A stretch of DNA of 64,000 nt from Mycobacteroides salmoniphilum (GCF_004924335.1 NZ_CP024633.1:4278001-4342000), one strand, 5' to 3'. Positions 44,050-52,466 are shown, counted from the stretch's first letter. The notes: a model not told the origin generated them from the sequence alone. Translations and numbers: made by a program.

Positions 44050-45326
44050 CACAGCCCCGCCAACACGGTGCTCCAGATGCCGAGTGCATCGGATACCTGG
44101 TCGGCCGTCACCACCAACGGCGGAATCATGCGCACCACATTCATATGCGGCCCGCACATCAGCAGGAGCAGTCCGCTCTCGGCGGCAGCGGCCTGCGCAC
44201 GGGCGGCCAACTGCGGCGCGGGACGGCCATCCCGACTGAACTCCACGCCAACCATCAATCCCAGTCCGCGCACGTCGCCGTCAATCCCCCGTTCGGCGGC
44301 GATCTTCCGCGCACCATCGAGAAGCTCCTGGCCGCGCGCCCGAGCGTTTTCGACGAGCCGTTCCTCGTCGATCACGTCGAGGGTGGCCACCGCGGCCGCA
44401 CATGCGACGGCATTGGCACCGTAGGTACCCCCTTGAGAGCCGGGCCAGGCGCGCCCCATCAACTCCGCAGATGCCGCGATACCCGAGATGGGAAAACCGC
44501 TGGCAATCCCCTTGGCCATCACCAAGATATCTGGCGTCACGCCAAAGTGCTGATGCCCGAAATACTCTCCGGTGCGGCCGAATCCGGTCTGGACCTCATC
44601 GAGCACCAACAGGATGCCGTGCTCACGAGCGCGCTCGGCGACCCCGGCGAGGAACTCGGTATTGGCGGGGATGTACCCCCCCTCGCCGAGCACCGGCTCG
44701 ATGACCATCGCCGCCACCTGGTTGGGCGCCGTCGCCGTTGCGAACAGGTAGTCAAGCTCTTGCAACGCGAATCGGGTGGCCTCGGCCTCGCTCCAACCGT
44801 ATCGATATGCCGTCGGGAATGGAGCGGTGTAGACGCCTGCCATCAAGGGGCCGATTCCCGAGGAGAATCGCGGTCCCGACGTCGTCATGGTCGCCGCTGC
44901 CAGCGTGCGTCCGTGGAATCCACCCTGGAACACAACAATATTCGGGCGACCGGTGGCCTGCCGCGCCAGCCGCACGGAGGCCTCGATGGCCTCACTACCG
45001 GAATTCGCGAAGAACAACGAGTCCAGACCTACCGGCAGCACGTCACCAAGACGGCGCACCAGGTTCTGCAGCGGACGGTGCATCACGGTGGTGTATTGCC
45101 CGTGGATCAGCGTGGCCACCTGCCGTTGCGCGGCCTCGACCACGTGCGGATGGCAGTGACCGGTACTCACTACGCCAATACCGGCAGTGAAATCCAGGTA
45201 TTCACAGTCACTTTCGTCGTACAGATAACAACCCTGGCCTCGCGCGGCCACCACCGAGGTGGCCTGCTTGAGCACGGGCGATAGCGCGGTTGCGGATGAG
45301 CCGCTTGCGCGAAGACCCACAGTCAC
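44049..45326 (-). CDS. Class III (omega-amino acid) aminotransferase
   Basis: 425 residues from GTG 45326, with GGGAAGGGG upstream. A longer frame runs through the operator and is rejected. Motifs: GIGVVSTGHCHPHVVEA (N-terminal), FANSGSEAIEASVRLAR, LVLDEVQTGFGRTG with the PLP-binding Asp, and VMAKGIASGFPIS with Schiff-base Lys272. Close families are GABA, beta-alanine and acetylornithine aminotransferases. It would convert an omega-amino acid to a semialdehyde, passed to the divergent aldehyde dehydrogenase. A dispersed repeat lies antisense to its first ten codons, so GLRASGSS is repeat-encoded. Confidence 0.88.
   Translation of the reverse strand: MTVGLRASGSSATALSPVLKQATSVVAARGQGCYLYDESDCEYLDFTAGIGVVSTGHCHPHVVEAAQRQVATLIHGQYTTVMHRPLQNLVRRLGDVLPVGLDSLFFANSGSEAIEASVRLARQATGRPNIVVFQGGFHGRTLAAATMTTSGPRFSSGIGPLMAGVYTAPFPTAYRYGWSEAEATRFALQELDYLFATATAPNQVAAMVIEPVLGEGGYIPANTEFLAGVAERAREHGILLVLDEVQTGFGRTGEYFGHQHFGVTPDILVMAKGIASGFPISGIAASAELMGRAWPGSQGGTYGANAVACAAAVATLDVIDEERLVENARARGQELLDGARKIAAERGIDGDVRGLGLMVGVEFSRDGRPAPQLAARAQAAAAESGLLLLMCGPHMNVVRMIPPLVVTADQVSDALGIWSTVLAGL
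45296..45315 (+). repeat. Dispersed 20-bp repeat, copy E
   Basis: Exact consensus ATGAGCCGCTTGCGCGAAGA. It is antisense to the N-terminal codons of the aminotransferase gene. On the + strand its ATG opens a 15-codon ORF ending at 45343. Confidence 0.75.
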
Positions 45327-45362
45327 GGCACCCCTTCCCTTGATACGTTCGGAACTATTGTC

Positions 45363-45376
45363 GATTGTTGACAATC
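45363..45376. promoter_or_regulatory. GntR operator candidate, copy 2
   Basis: GATTGTTGACAATC, identical over 14 bp to the site at 41125-41138, here between the divergent aminotransferase and aldehyde dehydrogenase genes. It lies just upstream of the TAGCAT -10, so binding should block that promoter. A wider repeat, ATTGTC...GACAAT, overlaps it. Confidence 0.75.
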
Positions 45377-45380
45377 TCCC

Positions 45381-45386
45381 TAGCAT
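45381..45386 (+). promoter_or_regulatory. Leaderless -10 element for the aldehyde dehydrogenase gene
   Basis: TAGCAT ends 6 nt before ATG 45393. Confidence 0.55.
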
Positions 45387-45392
45387 GGTGGC

Positions 45393-46853
45393 ATGCATCC
45401 CGGCACAGTGTCTACCCCCCTGTCCACCGAGACCGCGGTGATCGCCACCGCGCTCGCCCAGCAGGTCCGCCACGGTCCCACCTTCCCTGTCGTCGACCCG
45501 GCCACCGAGGAGGTGCTCGCCGATGTCGCCAGCATGGACGGCCCCGGGGCCCTCGCCGCCTTGGATAATGCCGTTGCGGTACAACGCTCCTGGGCCGCGA
45601 CATCGCCGCAGCAGCGTTCCGATGTGCTGATGCGCGCGTACACGCTGATGGTCGAGAGCACCGAAGACCTGGCCCTGCTGATGACCCTGGAGATGGGCAA
45701 GCCCCTGGCGGAGTCACGCGGGGAGGTCGCCTATGCGGCGGAGTTTTTCCGCTGGTTCGCCGGCGAGGCGGTGCGCCAGGACGGGGGCATGATGCTGGCA
45801 CCTGACGGCGGATCACGATTGATCGTGACGCACCGACCGGTGGGACCGTGCCTGCTGATCACTCCGTGGAACTTCCCGTTGGCCATGGGGACGCGAAAGA
45901 TCGGTCCCGCACTCGCCGCGGGCTGCACCTGCCTGGTCAAACCTGCCGAACAGACACCACTGTCGATGCTGGCCCTGCTCGGGATCCTGCGCCAGGCCGG
46001 AGTGCCCGATGGGGTGGTATCGGTGATCACCACTGACGATCCCGGATCGACCATGGCGCCGCTCCTGGCCGATCCCCGGGTTCGCAAGCTCTCGTTCACC
46101 GGATCTACCGAGGTCGGTCGCTATCTGCTGGCGCAGTGCGCCCCCACCGTCAAGCGCACCTCGATGGAGCTGGGCGGAAACGCGCCGTTCATCGTGTTCG
46201 ACGACGCCGACCCCGACGAGGCTGCCGCAGGCGCGCTGATCGCGAAGATGCGCAACATCGGGCAGGCCTGTACGGCCGCCAACAGGATCTACGTACAGCG
46301 CGCTATCGCGGGGCCGTTCACCGACGCACTCACCGAGCGACTCGCCGCATTGCGCATGGGACGCGGCACCGAATCGGGAGTAGACGTGGGGCCACTGATT
46401 GATCCCGACGCCGTGGCCAAGGCCGACCGCCTGGTCAGGGACGCCCAGAATCGGGGAGCCACAGTACGACTGGGTGGCGAGGCGCCCGGCGGTACCGGTT
46501 ATTTCTATCCCCCGTCGGTGTTGACCGACGTGCCCGATGACAGCGACATGATGCGCACCGAGATCTTTGCACCGGTTGCCGCAATAGCGAGCTTCGACAC
46601 CGAGGAGGAAGTGATCGCCCGCGCCAATGACTCCGAATTCGGTTTGGTGGCATATCTATACACCAATGACACCCGACGCGGATGGCGTGTGTCGGAGCAG
46701 CTGGAGACCGGCATGGTGGGCCTGAACCGGCCCGTCGTGTCCACCCCCGCCGCACCATTCGGCGGCGTCAAACAGTCCGGTATCGGGCGCGAAGGGGGCT
46801 TCGCAGGAATCGAGGAGTTCCTGGAGACCAAGTACATCGGTGCGGCCGTATGA
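45393..46853 (+). CDS. NAD(P)-dependent aldehyde dehydrogenase (succinate-semialdehyde dehydrogenase-like)
   Basis: 486 residues. The ALDH catalytic residues are Glu259 in MELGGNAPF and Cys293 in GQACTAANR; TPWNFPLAMGTRKIGPALAAGCTCLVKPAEQTP and FTGSTEVGRYLL bind the cofactor. The sequence is of the GabD/SSADH type. It probably oxidises the semialdehyde made by the divergent aminotransferase. A leaderless ATG is supported by TAGCAT at 45381 and the operator at 45363. It overlaps the next gene by 4 bp (ATGA). Confidence 0.9.
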   Translation: MHPGTVSTPLSTETAVIATALAQQVRHGPTFPVVDPATEEVLADVASMDGPGALAALDNAVAVQRSWAATSPQQRSDVLMRAYTLMVESTEDLALLMTLEMGKPLAESRGEVAYAAEFFRWFAGEAVRQDGGMMLAPDGGSRLIVTHRPVGPCLLITPWNFPLAMGTRKIGPALAAGCTCLVKPAEQTPLSMLALLGILRQAGVPDGVVSVITTDDPGSTMAPLLADPRVRKLSFTGSTEVGRYLLAQCAPTVKRTSMELGGNAPFIVFDDADPDEAAAGALIAKMRNIGQACTAANRIYVQRAIAGPFTDALTERLAALRMGRGTESGVDVGPLIDPDAVAKADRLVRDAQNRGATVRLGGEAPGGTGYFYPPSVLTDVPDDSDMMRTEIFAPVAAIASFDTEEEVIARANDSEFGLVAYLYTNDTRRGWRVSEQLETGMVGLNRPVVSTPAAPFGGVKQSGIGREGGFAGIEEFLETKYIGAAV

Positions 46854-47902
46854 GCGCCCGGATGAGAGTGGCGACCATTCCGGGTGACGGGATCGGCGTC
46901 GACGTGACCCGGGAAGCCGTCAAGGTGATGGACGCAGCCACCGGTGGGCGCATCGAATGGACAGAATTCGACTACTCCTGCGAGAGATACGCCAAGACCG
47001 GCGCCATGATGCCCGCCGATGCGCCCGCGATATTGGCCGGATTCGACGCGATTCTGCTTGGCGCCGTGGGCTATCCGGGCGTCCCCGATGACGTCTCACT
47101 GTGGGGCCTGCTGATCCCGCTGCGGCGCGCCTTCAACCAGTACGTGAACCTGCGACCGGTGCGTCTGCTGCCCGGCCTCGCCTCACCCCTCGCTGGAGTC
47201 TCCGCCGACGCCCTCTCGATGGTCATCGTCCGCGAGAACTCCGAGGGGGAATACTCCACCATCGGTGGCGTACACAACCGCGGCAGACAGCACGAATTCG
47301 CGCTACAGGAATCGGTTTTCACCCGTATCGGATGCGAGCGCATCATCCGATACGCGTTCGAACTGGCCGCCTCGACGGGAATGCGGGTGTGCTCGGCAAC
47401 CAAGTCGAACGGCATTATTCATTCAATGCCGTACTGGGACAGCATCTTCAATCAGATAGCGGCCGAGTACCCGCAGATACCGTCCATGTCGATGCACGTC
47501 GATGCGCTCGCCGCACGCATGGTGAGCGACCCGGGAAGCTTGGATGTCATCGTCGCTTCCAACCTCTTTGGCGACATCCTGTCCGACTTGGCGGCGGCGG
47601 TCACCGGCGGACTCGGGCTCGCGGCGTCGGGAAACATCAATCCGGAGCGCACGGCCATCTCCATGTTCGAGTCGGTCCACGGCTCTGCGCCCGACATCGC
47701 CGGACAGGGCATCGCGAATCCCGTCGCGCAGATACTCGCCGGGGCAATGCTCCTGGACCATCTCCACGAGTCCAGCCCAGCGAACAAGATCCGCCGCGCC
47801 GTCGACCAGGTATTGGCGGAAGGCCGGGTCCGTACCCCGGATCTCGGCGGTGGCGCCACCACCGAACAGCTCGGCACAGCAATCGCAGAATCCGCTCGGT
47901 GA
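46850..47902 (+). CDS. Isocitrate/isopropylmalate-family dehydrogenase (tartrate dehydrogenase-like)
   Basis: 350 residues from ATG 46850. It is a beta-decarboxylating dehydrogenase: VATIPGDGIGVDVTREAVKVMD, LLGAVGYPGVPDDVSLWGLLIPLRR, VIVRENSEGEYSTIGG, then DVIVASNLFGDILSDLAAAVTGGLG with metal Asp residues and ESVHGSAPDIAGQGIANP for NAD(P). The LWGLLIPLRR and RENSEGEYS pattern is that of tartrate/D-malate dehydrogenases rather than LeuB. It would oxidise and decarboxylate a 2-hydroxy dicarboxylate. It is the last gene of the rightward unit. Confidence 0.87.
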   Translation: MSARMRVATIPGDGIGVDVTREAVKVMDAATGGRIEWTEFDYSCERYAKTGAMMPADAPAILAGFDAILLGAVGYPGVPDDVSLWGLLIPLRRAFNQYVNLRPVRLLPGLASPLAGVSADALSMVIVRENSEGEYSTIGGVHNRGRQHEFALQESVFTRIGCERIIRYAFELAASTGMRVCSATKSNGIIHSMPYWDSIFNQIAAEYPQIPSMSMHVDALAARMVSDPGSLDVIVASNLFGDILSDLAAAVTGGLGLAASGNINPERTAISMFESVHGSAPDIAGQGIANPVAQILAGAMLLDHLHESSPANKIRRAVDQVLAEGRVRTPDLGGGATTEQLGTAIAESAR

Positions 47903-47924
47903 TCGTGAATTAACCAAAGACATC

Positions 47925-47940
47925 AGTGACTTGTGTCACT
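47925..47940. promoter_or_regulatory. CRP-like site upstream of the Sdh1 operon
   Basis: AGTGA-CTTGTG-TCACT, a perfect palindrome conforming to the CRP pattern TGTGA-N6-TCACA except for the outer base on each side. It lies 73 bp before the first gene (48013). Confidence 0.6.
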
Positions 47941-48012
47941 TCCCGTTCGGCTGTCCTGGCAAGATGGGTGTCGTAGCCTGTGATCCACGACACCTTCAGC
48001 CCAAGGAGTCCG

Positions 48013-48285
48013 ATGTCGACGAAGACGGAGCTCACCGAGCTCAACCAAGCACTTGGCAGCCTGCGCCGCTGTGTCCACTCTCTGGAGTCTCGGTACGGCG
48101 ACCTGCCGGCCGTGCGCCGCATTGTCAATGACGTAGAGCGGCTGGATATCGACGCCGCCGACCTGGACCTCTCGCCCCATGAGCACCGCCATGGCAGTAA
48201 CGAGAAGATCCAGATCCCCGACACCGAGTACGACCGGGAGTTCTGGGGCGATATCGACGACGAAGGCGTGGGGGGCTATCGATGA
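48013..48285 (+). CDS. Small conserved protein of the Sdh1 operon (Rv0250c-like)
   Basis: 90 residues from ATG 48013 (AAGGAG upstream). A predicted helical hairpin (LTELNQALGSLRRCVHSLESRYGDLPAVRRIVNDVERLD) is followed by a conserved tail, IQIPDTEYDREFWGDIDDEGVGG. Rv0250c in M. tuberculosis has the same length, tail and position ahead of the Sdh1 membrane subunit (from memory). No function is known; the constant linkage suggests an assembly or regulatory role for Sdh1. Its TGA is the TGA within the ATGAGCC of dispersed repeat copy F. Confidence 0.82.
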   Translation: MSTKTELTELNQALGSLRRCVHSLESRYGDLPAVRRIVNDVERLDIDAADLDLSPHEHRHGSNEKIQIPDTEYDREFWGDIDDEGVGGYR

Positions 48286-48301
48286 GCCGCTTGCGCGAAG
48301 A
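48282..48301 (+). repeat. Dispersed 20-bp repeat, copy F
   Basis: Exact consensus ATGAGCCGCTTGCGCGAAGA. It forms the stop/start junction: its ATGA overlaps the stop of the Rv0250c-like gene, and the 11-codon ORF it opens (MSRLREEQGIR) ends in a TGA overlapping the ATG of the next gene. Confidence 0.78.
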
Positions 48302-48313
48302 GCAAGGAATCAG

Positions 48314-49123
48314 ATGAGCCAAGCCACCGGGGTCTTCTCGCCTTCGCGTGCCCACATTCAGCAGCGCACGCTGCGCACCGACAAGTGGTGGCTCGCACCA
48401 TTACTCACCAACCTCGGCCTGGCGACCTTCGTCATCTATGCCACCGTGCGGGCATTCTGGGGTAGCGCGTACTGGGTACCGCAGTATCACTACCTGACGC
48501 CGTTCTATTCGCCATGCGTCAGCACCGCCTGCGCCCCCGGTGCCAGTCACTTCGGGCATTGGGTGGGCGATCTGCCCTGGTTCATTCCCATGGCATTCAT
48601 CTCGCTGCCATTCCTGTTGGCCTTCCGGCTGACCTGCTACTACTACCGCAAGGCCTATTACCGGTCGGTCTGGCAATCGCCCACCGCCTGCGCCGTCGCG
48701 GAGCCGCACGCGAAGTACTCCGGTGAGACCAAGCTGCCGCTGATCATGCAGAACATTCACCGGTACTTCTTCTACGCCGCCGCGATCATCTCGATCGTCA
48801 ACACCTACGACGCCATCGTCGCCTTTCATTCGGAGAAGACCGGCGGCTTCGGATTCGGCCTGGGCAACGTGATCTTGGTGACCAACGTCGTCCTGCTGTG
48901 GGTGTACACGGTGTCATGCCACTCCTGCCGGCACGTCACCGGTGGGCGGCTCAAGCATTTCTCCAAACACCCTGTCCGGTATTGGATCTGGACACAGGTG
49001 AGCAAGCTCAACACCAGACACATGCTGTTCGCCTGGATCACGCTGAGCACGCTGATTCTCACCGACCTGTACATCATGCTGGTCGCCAGCGGCACCATCT
49101 CCGACCTGAGATTTGTTGGTTAG
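48314..49123 (+). CDS. sdhC: Succinate dehydrogenase Sdh1 membrane anchor subunit
   Basis: 269 residues from ATG 48314. Five membrane helices are predicted (starting near residues 27, 80, 145, 175 and 232), with NIHRYFFYAA and SCHSCRHVTGG supplying likely heme-ligand histidines. It is a single fused anchor, as for Rv0249c, rather than separate SdhC and SdhD. It anchors the flavoprotein and Fe-S subunits and carries electrons to menaquinone. The ATG overlaps the stop of the micro-ORF formed by repeat F. Confidence 0.88.
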   Translation: MSQATGVFSPSRAHIQQRTLRTDKWWLAPLLTNLGLATFVIYATVRAFWGSAYWVPQYHYLTPFYSPCVSTACAPGASHFGHWVGDLPWFIPMAFISLPFLLAFRLTCYYYRKAYYRSVWQSPTACAVAEPHAKYSGETKLPLIMQNIHRYFFYAAAIISIVNTYDAIVAFHSEKTGGFGFGLGNVILVTNVVLLWVYTVSCHSCRHVTGGRLKHFSKHPVRYWIWTQVSKLNTRHMLFAWITLSTLILTDLYIMLVASGTISDLRFVG

Positions 49124-49159
49124 CAACCACATCCATTCGCAACCAAATGGGGTTAATTA

Positions 49160-51085
49160 ATGGCTGAACTCGAACGGCACCAATACGACGTCGTCGTGAT
49201 CGGTGCCGGTGGTGCCGGCTTGCGCGCCGTCATCGAGGCCCGTGAACAGGGTTTCAAGGTCGCGGTGATCTGCAAGTCTCTGTTCGGCAAGGCACACACC
49301 GTGATGGCCGAGGGCGGCTGCGCGGCCTCGATGGGTAACGCCAACGACAAGGACAGCTGGCAGGTGCACTTCGGCGACACCATGCGCGGTGGCAAGTTCC
49401 TGAACAACTGGCGGATGGCAGAGTTGCACGCCAAGGAGGCTCCGGACCGGGTCTGGGAGCTGGAAACCTACGGCGCCTTGTTCGATCGCACCAAGGACGG
49501 CCGGATCAGCCAGCGCAACTTCGGTGGCCACACCTATCCTCGGCTGGCACACGTCGGTGACCGCACCGGCCTGGAGATCATCCGCACCATGCAGCAGAAG
49601 ATCGTCTCGCTGCAGCAGGAAGACTTCGCCGAAACCGGTGACTACGACGCACGTATCAAGATTTTCGCCGAATGCACCATCACCGATCTGCTCTTAGACA
49701 GCACCGACGGTGGCTCCAGAATCTCGGGCGCCTTCGGATACTGGCGCGAATCGGGACGGTTCATCCTCTTCGAAGCTCCCGCAGTGGTTTTGGCCACGGG
49801 CGGTATCGGCAAGTCATTCAAGGTGTCATCGAACTCCTGGGAGTACACCGGTGACGGTCATGCCCTGGCGCTGCGCGCCGGAGGGACCCTGATCAACATG
49901 GAGTTCATCCAGTTTCACCCGACCGGCATGGTCTGGCCGCCGTCGGTCAAGGGCATCTTGGTCACCGAAGGTGTGCGCGGTGATGGCGGAGTACTCAAGA
50001 ACTCCGAGGGCAAGCGGTTCATGTTCGACTACATCCCGGCGGTGTTCAAGGGTCAGTACGCCGAGACCGAGGAAGAAGCCGATCAATGGCTCAAGGACAA
50101 CGACTCGGCACGGCGCACTCCCGATCTGCTACCCCGCGATGAGGTCGCCCGGGCCATCAACTCCGAAGTCAAGGCCGGTCGCGGCACCCCGCACGGCGGC
50201 GTCTACCTCGACATCGCTTCGCGCATCCCCACCGAGGAGATCAAGAGGCGGCTGCCGTCGATGTACCACCAGTTCAAGGAACTGGCCGAGGTAGACATCA
50301 CCAAAGACGACATGGAAGTCGGGCCGACCTGTCACTACGTGATGGGTGGTATCGAGGTCGATCCCGATTCCGGCGCCGCGACGGTGCCGGGTCTCTTCGC
50401 CGCAGGCGAATGCTCCGGCGGCATGCACGGCTCAAATCGATTGGGCGGCAATTCCCTATCGGACCTGCTCGTGTTCGGGCGGCGCGCCGGCCTGGGCGCC
50501 GCCGAGTACGTCAAGGGACTCGCGTCGCGTCCGCAGATCTCTGAATCAGATGTCGACAAGGCCGCCGTCCTGGCATTGACGGCCTTCGGCGACCCCGCGG
50601 CCGAGGGCGCCGAGAATCCGTACACCCTGCACACCGATTTGCAGCAGGCGATGAACGACCTGGTCGGCATCATCCGCAAGGAAGAAGAGGTCGAGCAGGC
50701 CCTGGTCAAGCTCAACGAGCTCAAGGAGCGCTTCAAACACGTTGCGGTGGAGGGACACCGACAGTTCAACCCGGGCTGGCACCTGGCGGTCGACATGCGC
50801 AACATGCTGCTGGTCAGCGAATGCGTGGCCAAGGCGGCCCTGCTGCGCACTGAGAGCCGCGGCGGGCACACCCGCGACGATCACCCGAGCATGGATGCCA
50901 CCTGGCGCAAGACGCTCCTGGTGTGTAGCACCACCGGTGGCGATCCGGCGGTTCCCGACGTGCTTGTCACCCCCGAACCGCAGACCCCTTTGCGCCCAGA
51001 TCTTTTGGAACTATTCGAGATCGGCGAGCTGGAGAAATACTTCACACCGGAAGAACTGGCAGAACATTCGGGAAGGAAATCCTGA
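49160..51085 (+). CDS. sdhA: Succinate dehydrogenase flavoprotein subunit (Sdh1)
   Basis: 641 residues. The FAD dinucleotide site is YDVVVIGAGGAGLRAVIEA; the covalent-flavin His is His46 in KAHTVMAEGGCAASMGN. Substrate-site segments include FHPTGM, the GPTCHYVMGGIEVD loop and NRLGGNSLSDLLVFGRRAG. It oxidises succinate to fumarate (or the reverse) and passes electrons to SdhB. The length is close to that of Rv0248c (646). ATG 49160 lies 37 bp after the anchor gene. Confidence 0.95.
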   Translation: MAELERHQYDVVVIGAGGAGLRAVIEAREQGFKVAVICKSLFGKAHTVMAEGGCAASMGNANDKDSWQVHFGDTMRGGKFLNNWRMAELHAKEAPDRVWELETYGALFDRTKDGRISQRNFGGHTYPRLAHVGDRTGLEIIRTMQQKIVSLQQEDFAETGDYDARIKIFAECTITDLLLDSTDGGSRISGAFGYWRESGRFILFEAPAVVLATGGIGKSFKVSSNSWEYTGDGHALALRAGGTLINMEFIQFHPTGMVWPPSVKGILVTEGVRGDGGVLKNSEGKRFMFDYIPAVFKGQYAETEEEADQWLKDNDSARRTPDLLPRDEVARAINSEVKAGRGTPHGGVYLDIASRIPTEEIKRRLPSMYHQFKELAEVDITKDDMEVGPTCHYVMGGIEVDPDSGAATVPGLFAAGECSGGMHGSNRLGGNSLSDLLVFGRRAGLGAAEYVKGLASRPQISESDVDKAAVLALTAFGDPAAEGAENPYTLHTDLQQAMNDLVGIIRKEEEVEQALVKLNELKERFKHVAVEGHRQFNPGWHLAVDMRNMLLVSECVAKAALLRTESRGGHTRDDHPSMDATWRKTLLVCSTTGGDPAVPDVLVTPEPQTPLRPDLLELFEIGELEKYFTPEELAEHSGRKS

Positions 51086-51086
51086 C

Positions 51087-51833
51087 GTGAGCTACGACGC
51101 ACAACTCCGGGTCTGGCGAGGCGACGAGGACGGCGGTGAGCTCATCGACTACACCGTTCCGGTGAGCGAGGGCGAGGTGGTGCTCGACATCATCCATCGC
51201 ATCCAGGCCACTCAGGCCTCGGATCTGGCGGTGCGCTGGAACTGCAAGGCCGGCAAGTGTGGGTCCTGCTCGGCCGAGATCAACGGCCGTCCACGGCTGA
51301 TGTGCATGACCCGGATGTCGACTTTCGATGAGTCGGACACCGTCACCGTGACCCCCTTGCGCGCCTTCCCTGTGATTCGCGACCTGGTCACCGACGTGTC
51401 GTTCAATTACCAAAAGGCCAGGGAAGTCCAATCATTCACCCCGCCTAAAGACTTGAAGCCCGGCGAGTACCGGATGCAGCAGGAGGACGTGGAACGGTCA
51501 CAGGAGTTCCGCAAGTGCATCGAATGCTTCCTCTGCCAGAACACCTGCCACGCGGTGCGCGATCATGAGGAGAACAAGAAGGCCTTCGCCGGCCCGCGAT
51601 ATCTGATGCGCGTGGCGGAGCTGGAGATGCACCCGCTCGATGTCGCCGACCGCCGCGAGGCGGCACAGGAGGAACTCGGCCTCGGCTACTGCAACATCAC
51701 CAAATGCTGCACCGAGGTGTGCCCGGAAGGCATCCACATCACCGATAACGCGCTGATCCCCATGAAGGAACGCGTTGCCGACAGCAAGTACGACCCGATT
51801 GTCTGGTTGGGCAATAAGTTGTTCCGCCGTTAG
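51087..51833 (+). CDS. sdhB: Succinate dehydrogenase iron-sulfur subunit (Sdh1)
   Basis: 248 residues from GTG 51087, 1 bp after the sdhA stop, with GGAAGGAAA upstream. The plant-ferredoxin domain holds the 2Fe-2S cluster (CKAGKCGSCSAEI...LMC) and the C-terminal domain has CIECFLCQNTC and CNITKCCTEVCPEG for the 4Fe-4S and 3Fe-4S clusters. It transfers electrons from the flavin to the quinone site. The frame extends upstream inside sdhA, but only the GTG fits. Confidence 0.95.
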   Translation: MSYDAQLRVWRGDEDGGELIDYTVPVSEGEVVLDIIHRIQATQASDLAVRWNCKAGKCGSCSAEINGRPRLMCMTRMSTFDESDTVTVTPLRAFPVIRDLVTDVSFNYQKAREVQSFTPPKDLKPGEYRMQQEDVERSQEFRKCIECFLCQNTCHAVRDHEENKKAFAGPRYLMRVAELEMHPLDVADRREAAQEELGLGYCNITKCCTEVCPEGIHITDNALIPMKERVADSKYDPIVWLGNKLFRR

Positions 51834-51857
51834 CCGGGTTTGGCATAGGAGAAACGC

Positions 51858-52466
51858 ATGGAAACCTGGCTCGTCATCGTCATCGCCGCTGTCTGCCTGG
51901 CAGCCGCAGGTGCCGTCGCGGGCTTGATCCTGCTGGCAATCCTTGCCGCGGGGGGTATCTCCGCCGCGCGATTCAACCTCACCCCAGTGGCCGCCGGTCA
52001 GCTGCGCGAGTACCTGGACTCCGAAGCCTCCTTCGCGCTCTCCGTCCAGCGCGACTTCTTCAATCCGCCCGATCAGGTGTTCAAGGCCCTGCTTGACGAG
52101 CGGTTCATGAGCTGGACCCCGTTCACCACGGGCGTGGACTACGCCGGCACGGCATTGCGCGAGGTGGGAACCAAACGCGCGTTCGTCAACACCTTCGTCG
52201 TACTGGCCGAACAGATCGTCGTCCATGAGCCCAACCGCGTACTGGGTGTCACCATCACCGCGTGTTCCATTCCGCTGGCTCTGAATTCGGCCGCGGAGAT
52301 CTTCGAGGTGGCGGACAACGGCACGGGCGGCACCCGACTTACCTGGCATGTGGGCGGCACCCCGAAGTGGGTGGGTTGGCTGCCACTGCGCCTGGCCGCA
52401 CCCTTTATCCGCCCCATCGCCAGATGGCAGATCGGCAAGCTCCGAACCATCATCGGCCGCCGCTGA
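51858..52466 (+). CDS. Membrane-anchored SRPBCC-family protein
   Basis: 202 residues. The N-terminus is one long hydrophobic helix (LVIVIAAVCLAAAGAVAGLI, residues 5-24), followed by a SRPBCC-like domain (FALSVQRDFFNPPDQVFKALLDERFMSW ... GGTRLTWHVGGTPKW). It probably binds a hydrophobic ligand near the membrane. ATG 51858 follows AGGAGAAA. It is 24 bp downstream of sdhB and may be the last gene of that operon. Confidence 0.72.
   Translation: METWLVIVIAAVCLAAAGAVAGLILLAILAAGGISAARFNLTPVAAGQLREYLDSEASFALSVQRDFFNPPDQVFKALLDERFMSWTPFTTGVDYAGTALREVGTKRAFVNTFVVLAEQIVVHEPNRVLGVTITACSIPLALNSAAEIFEVADNGTGGTRLTWHVGGTPKWVGWLPLRLAAPFIRPIARWQIGKLRTIIGRR

Noticed and set aside
45368..45373. TTGACA as a -35 box for the aldehyde dehydrogenase gene
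   Set aside because: Only 7 bp separate it from the TAGCAT -10, too short; it is part of the GATTGTTGACAATC operator.
48282..48301. The 20-bp repeat as a ribosome-binding or coding coincidence
   Set aside because: Six near-identical copies on one strand in different frames and contexts cannot be explained by codon bias alone, so it is kept as a finding.
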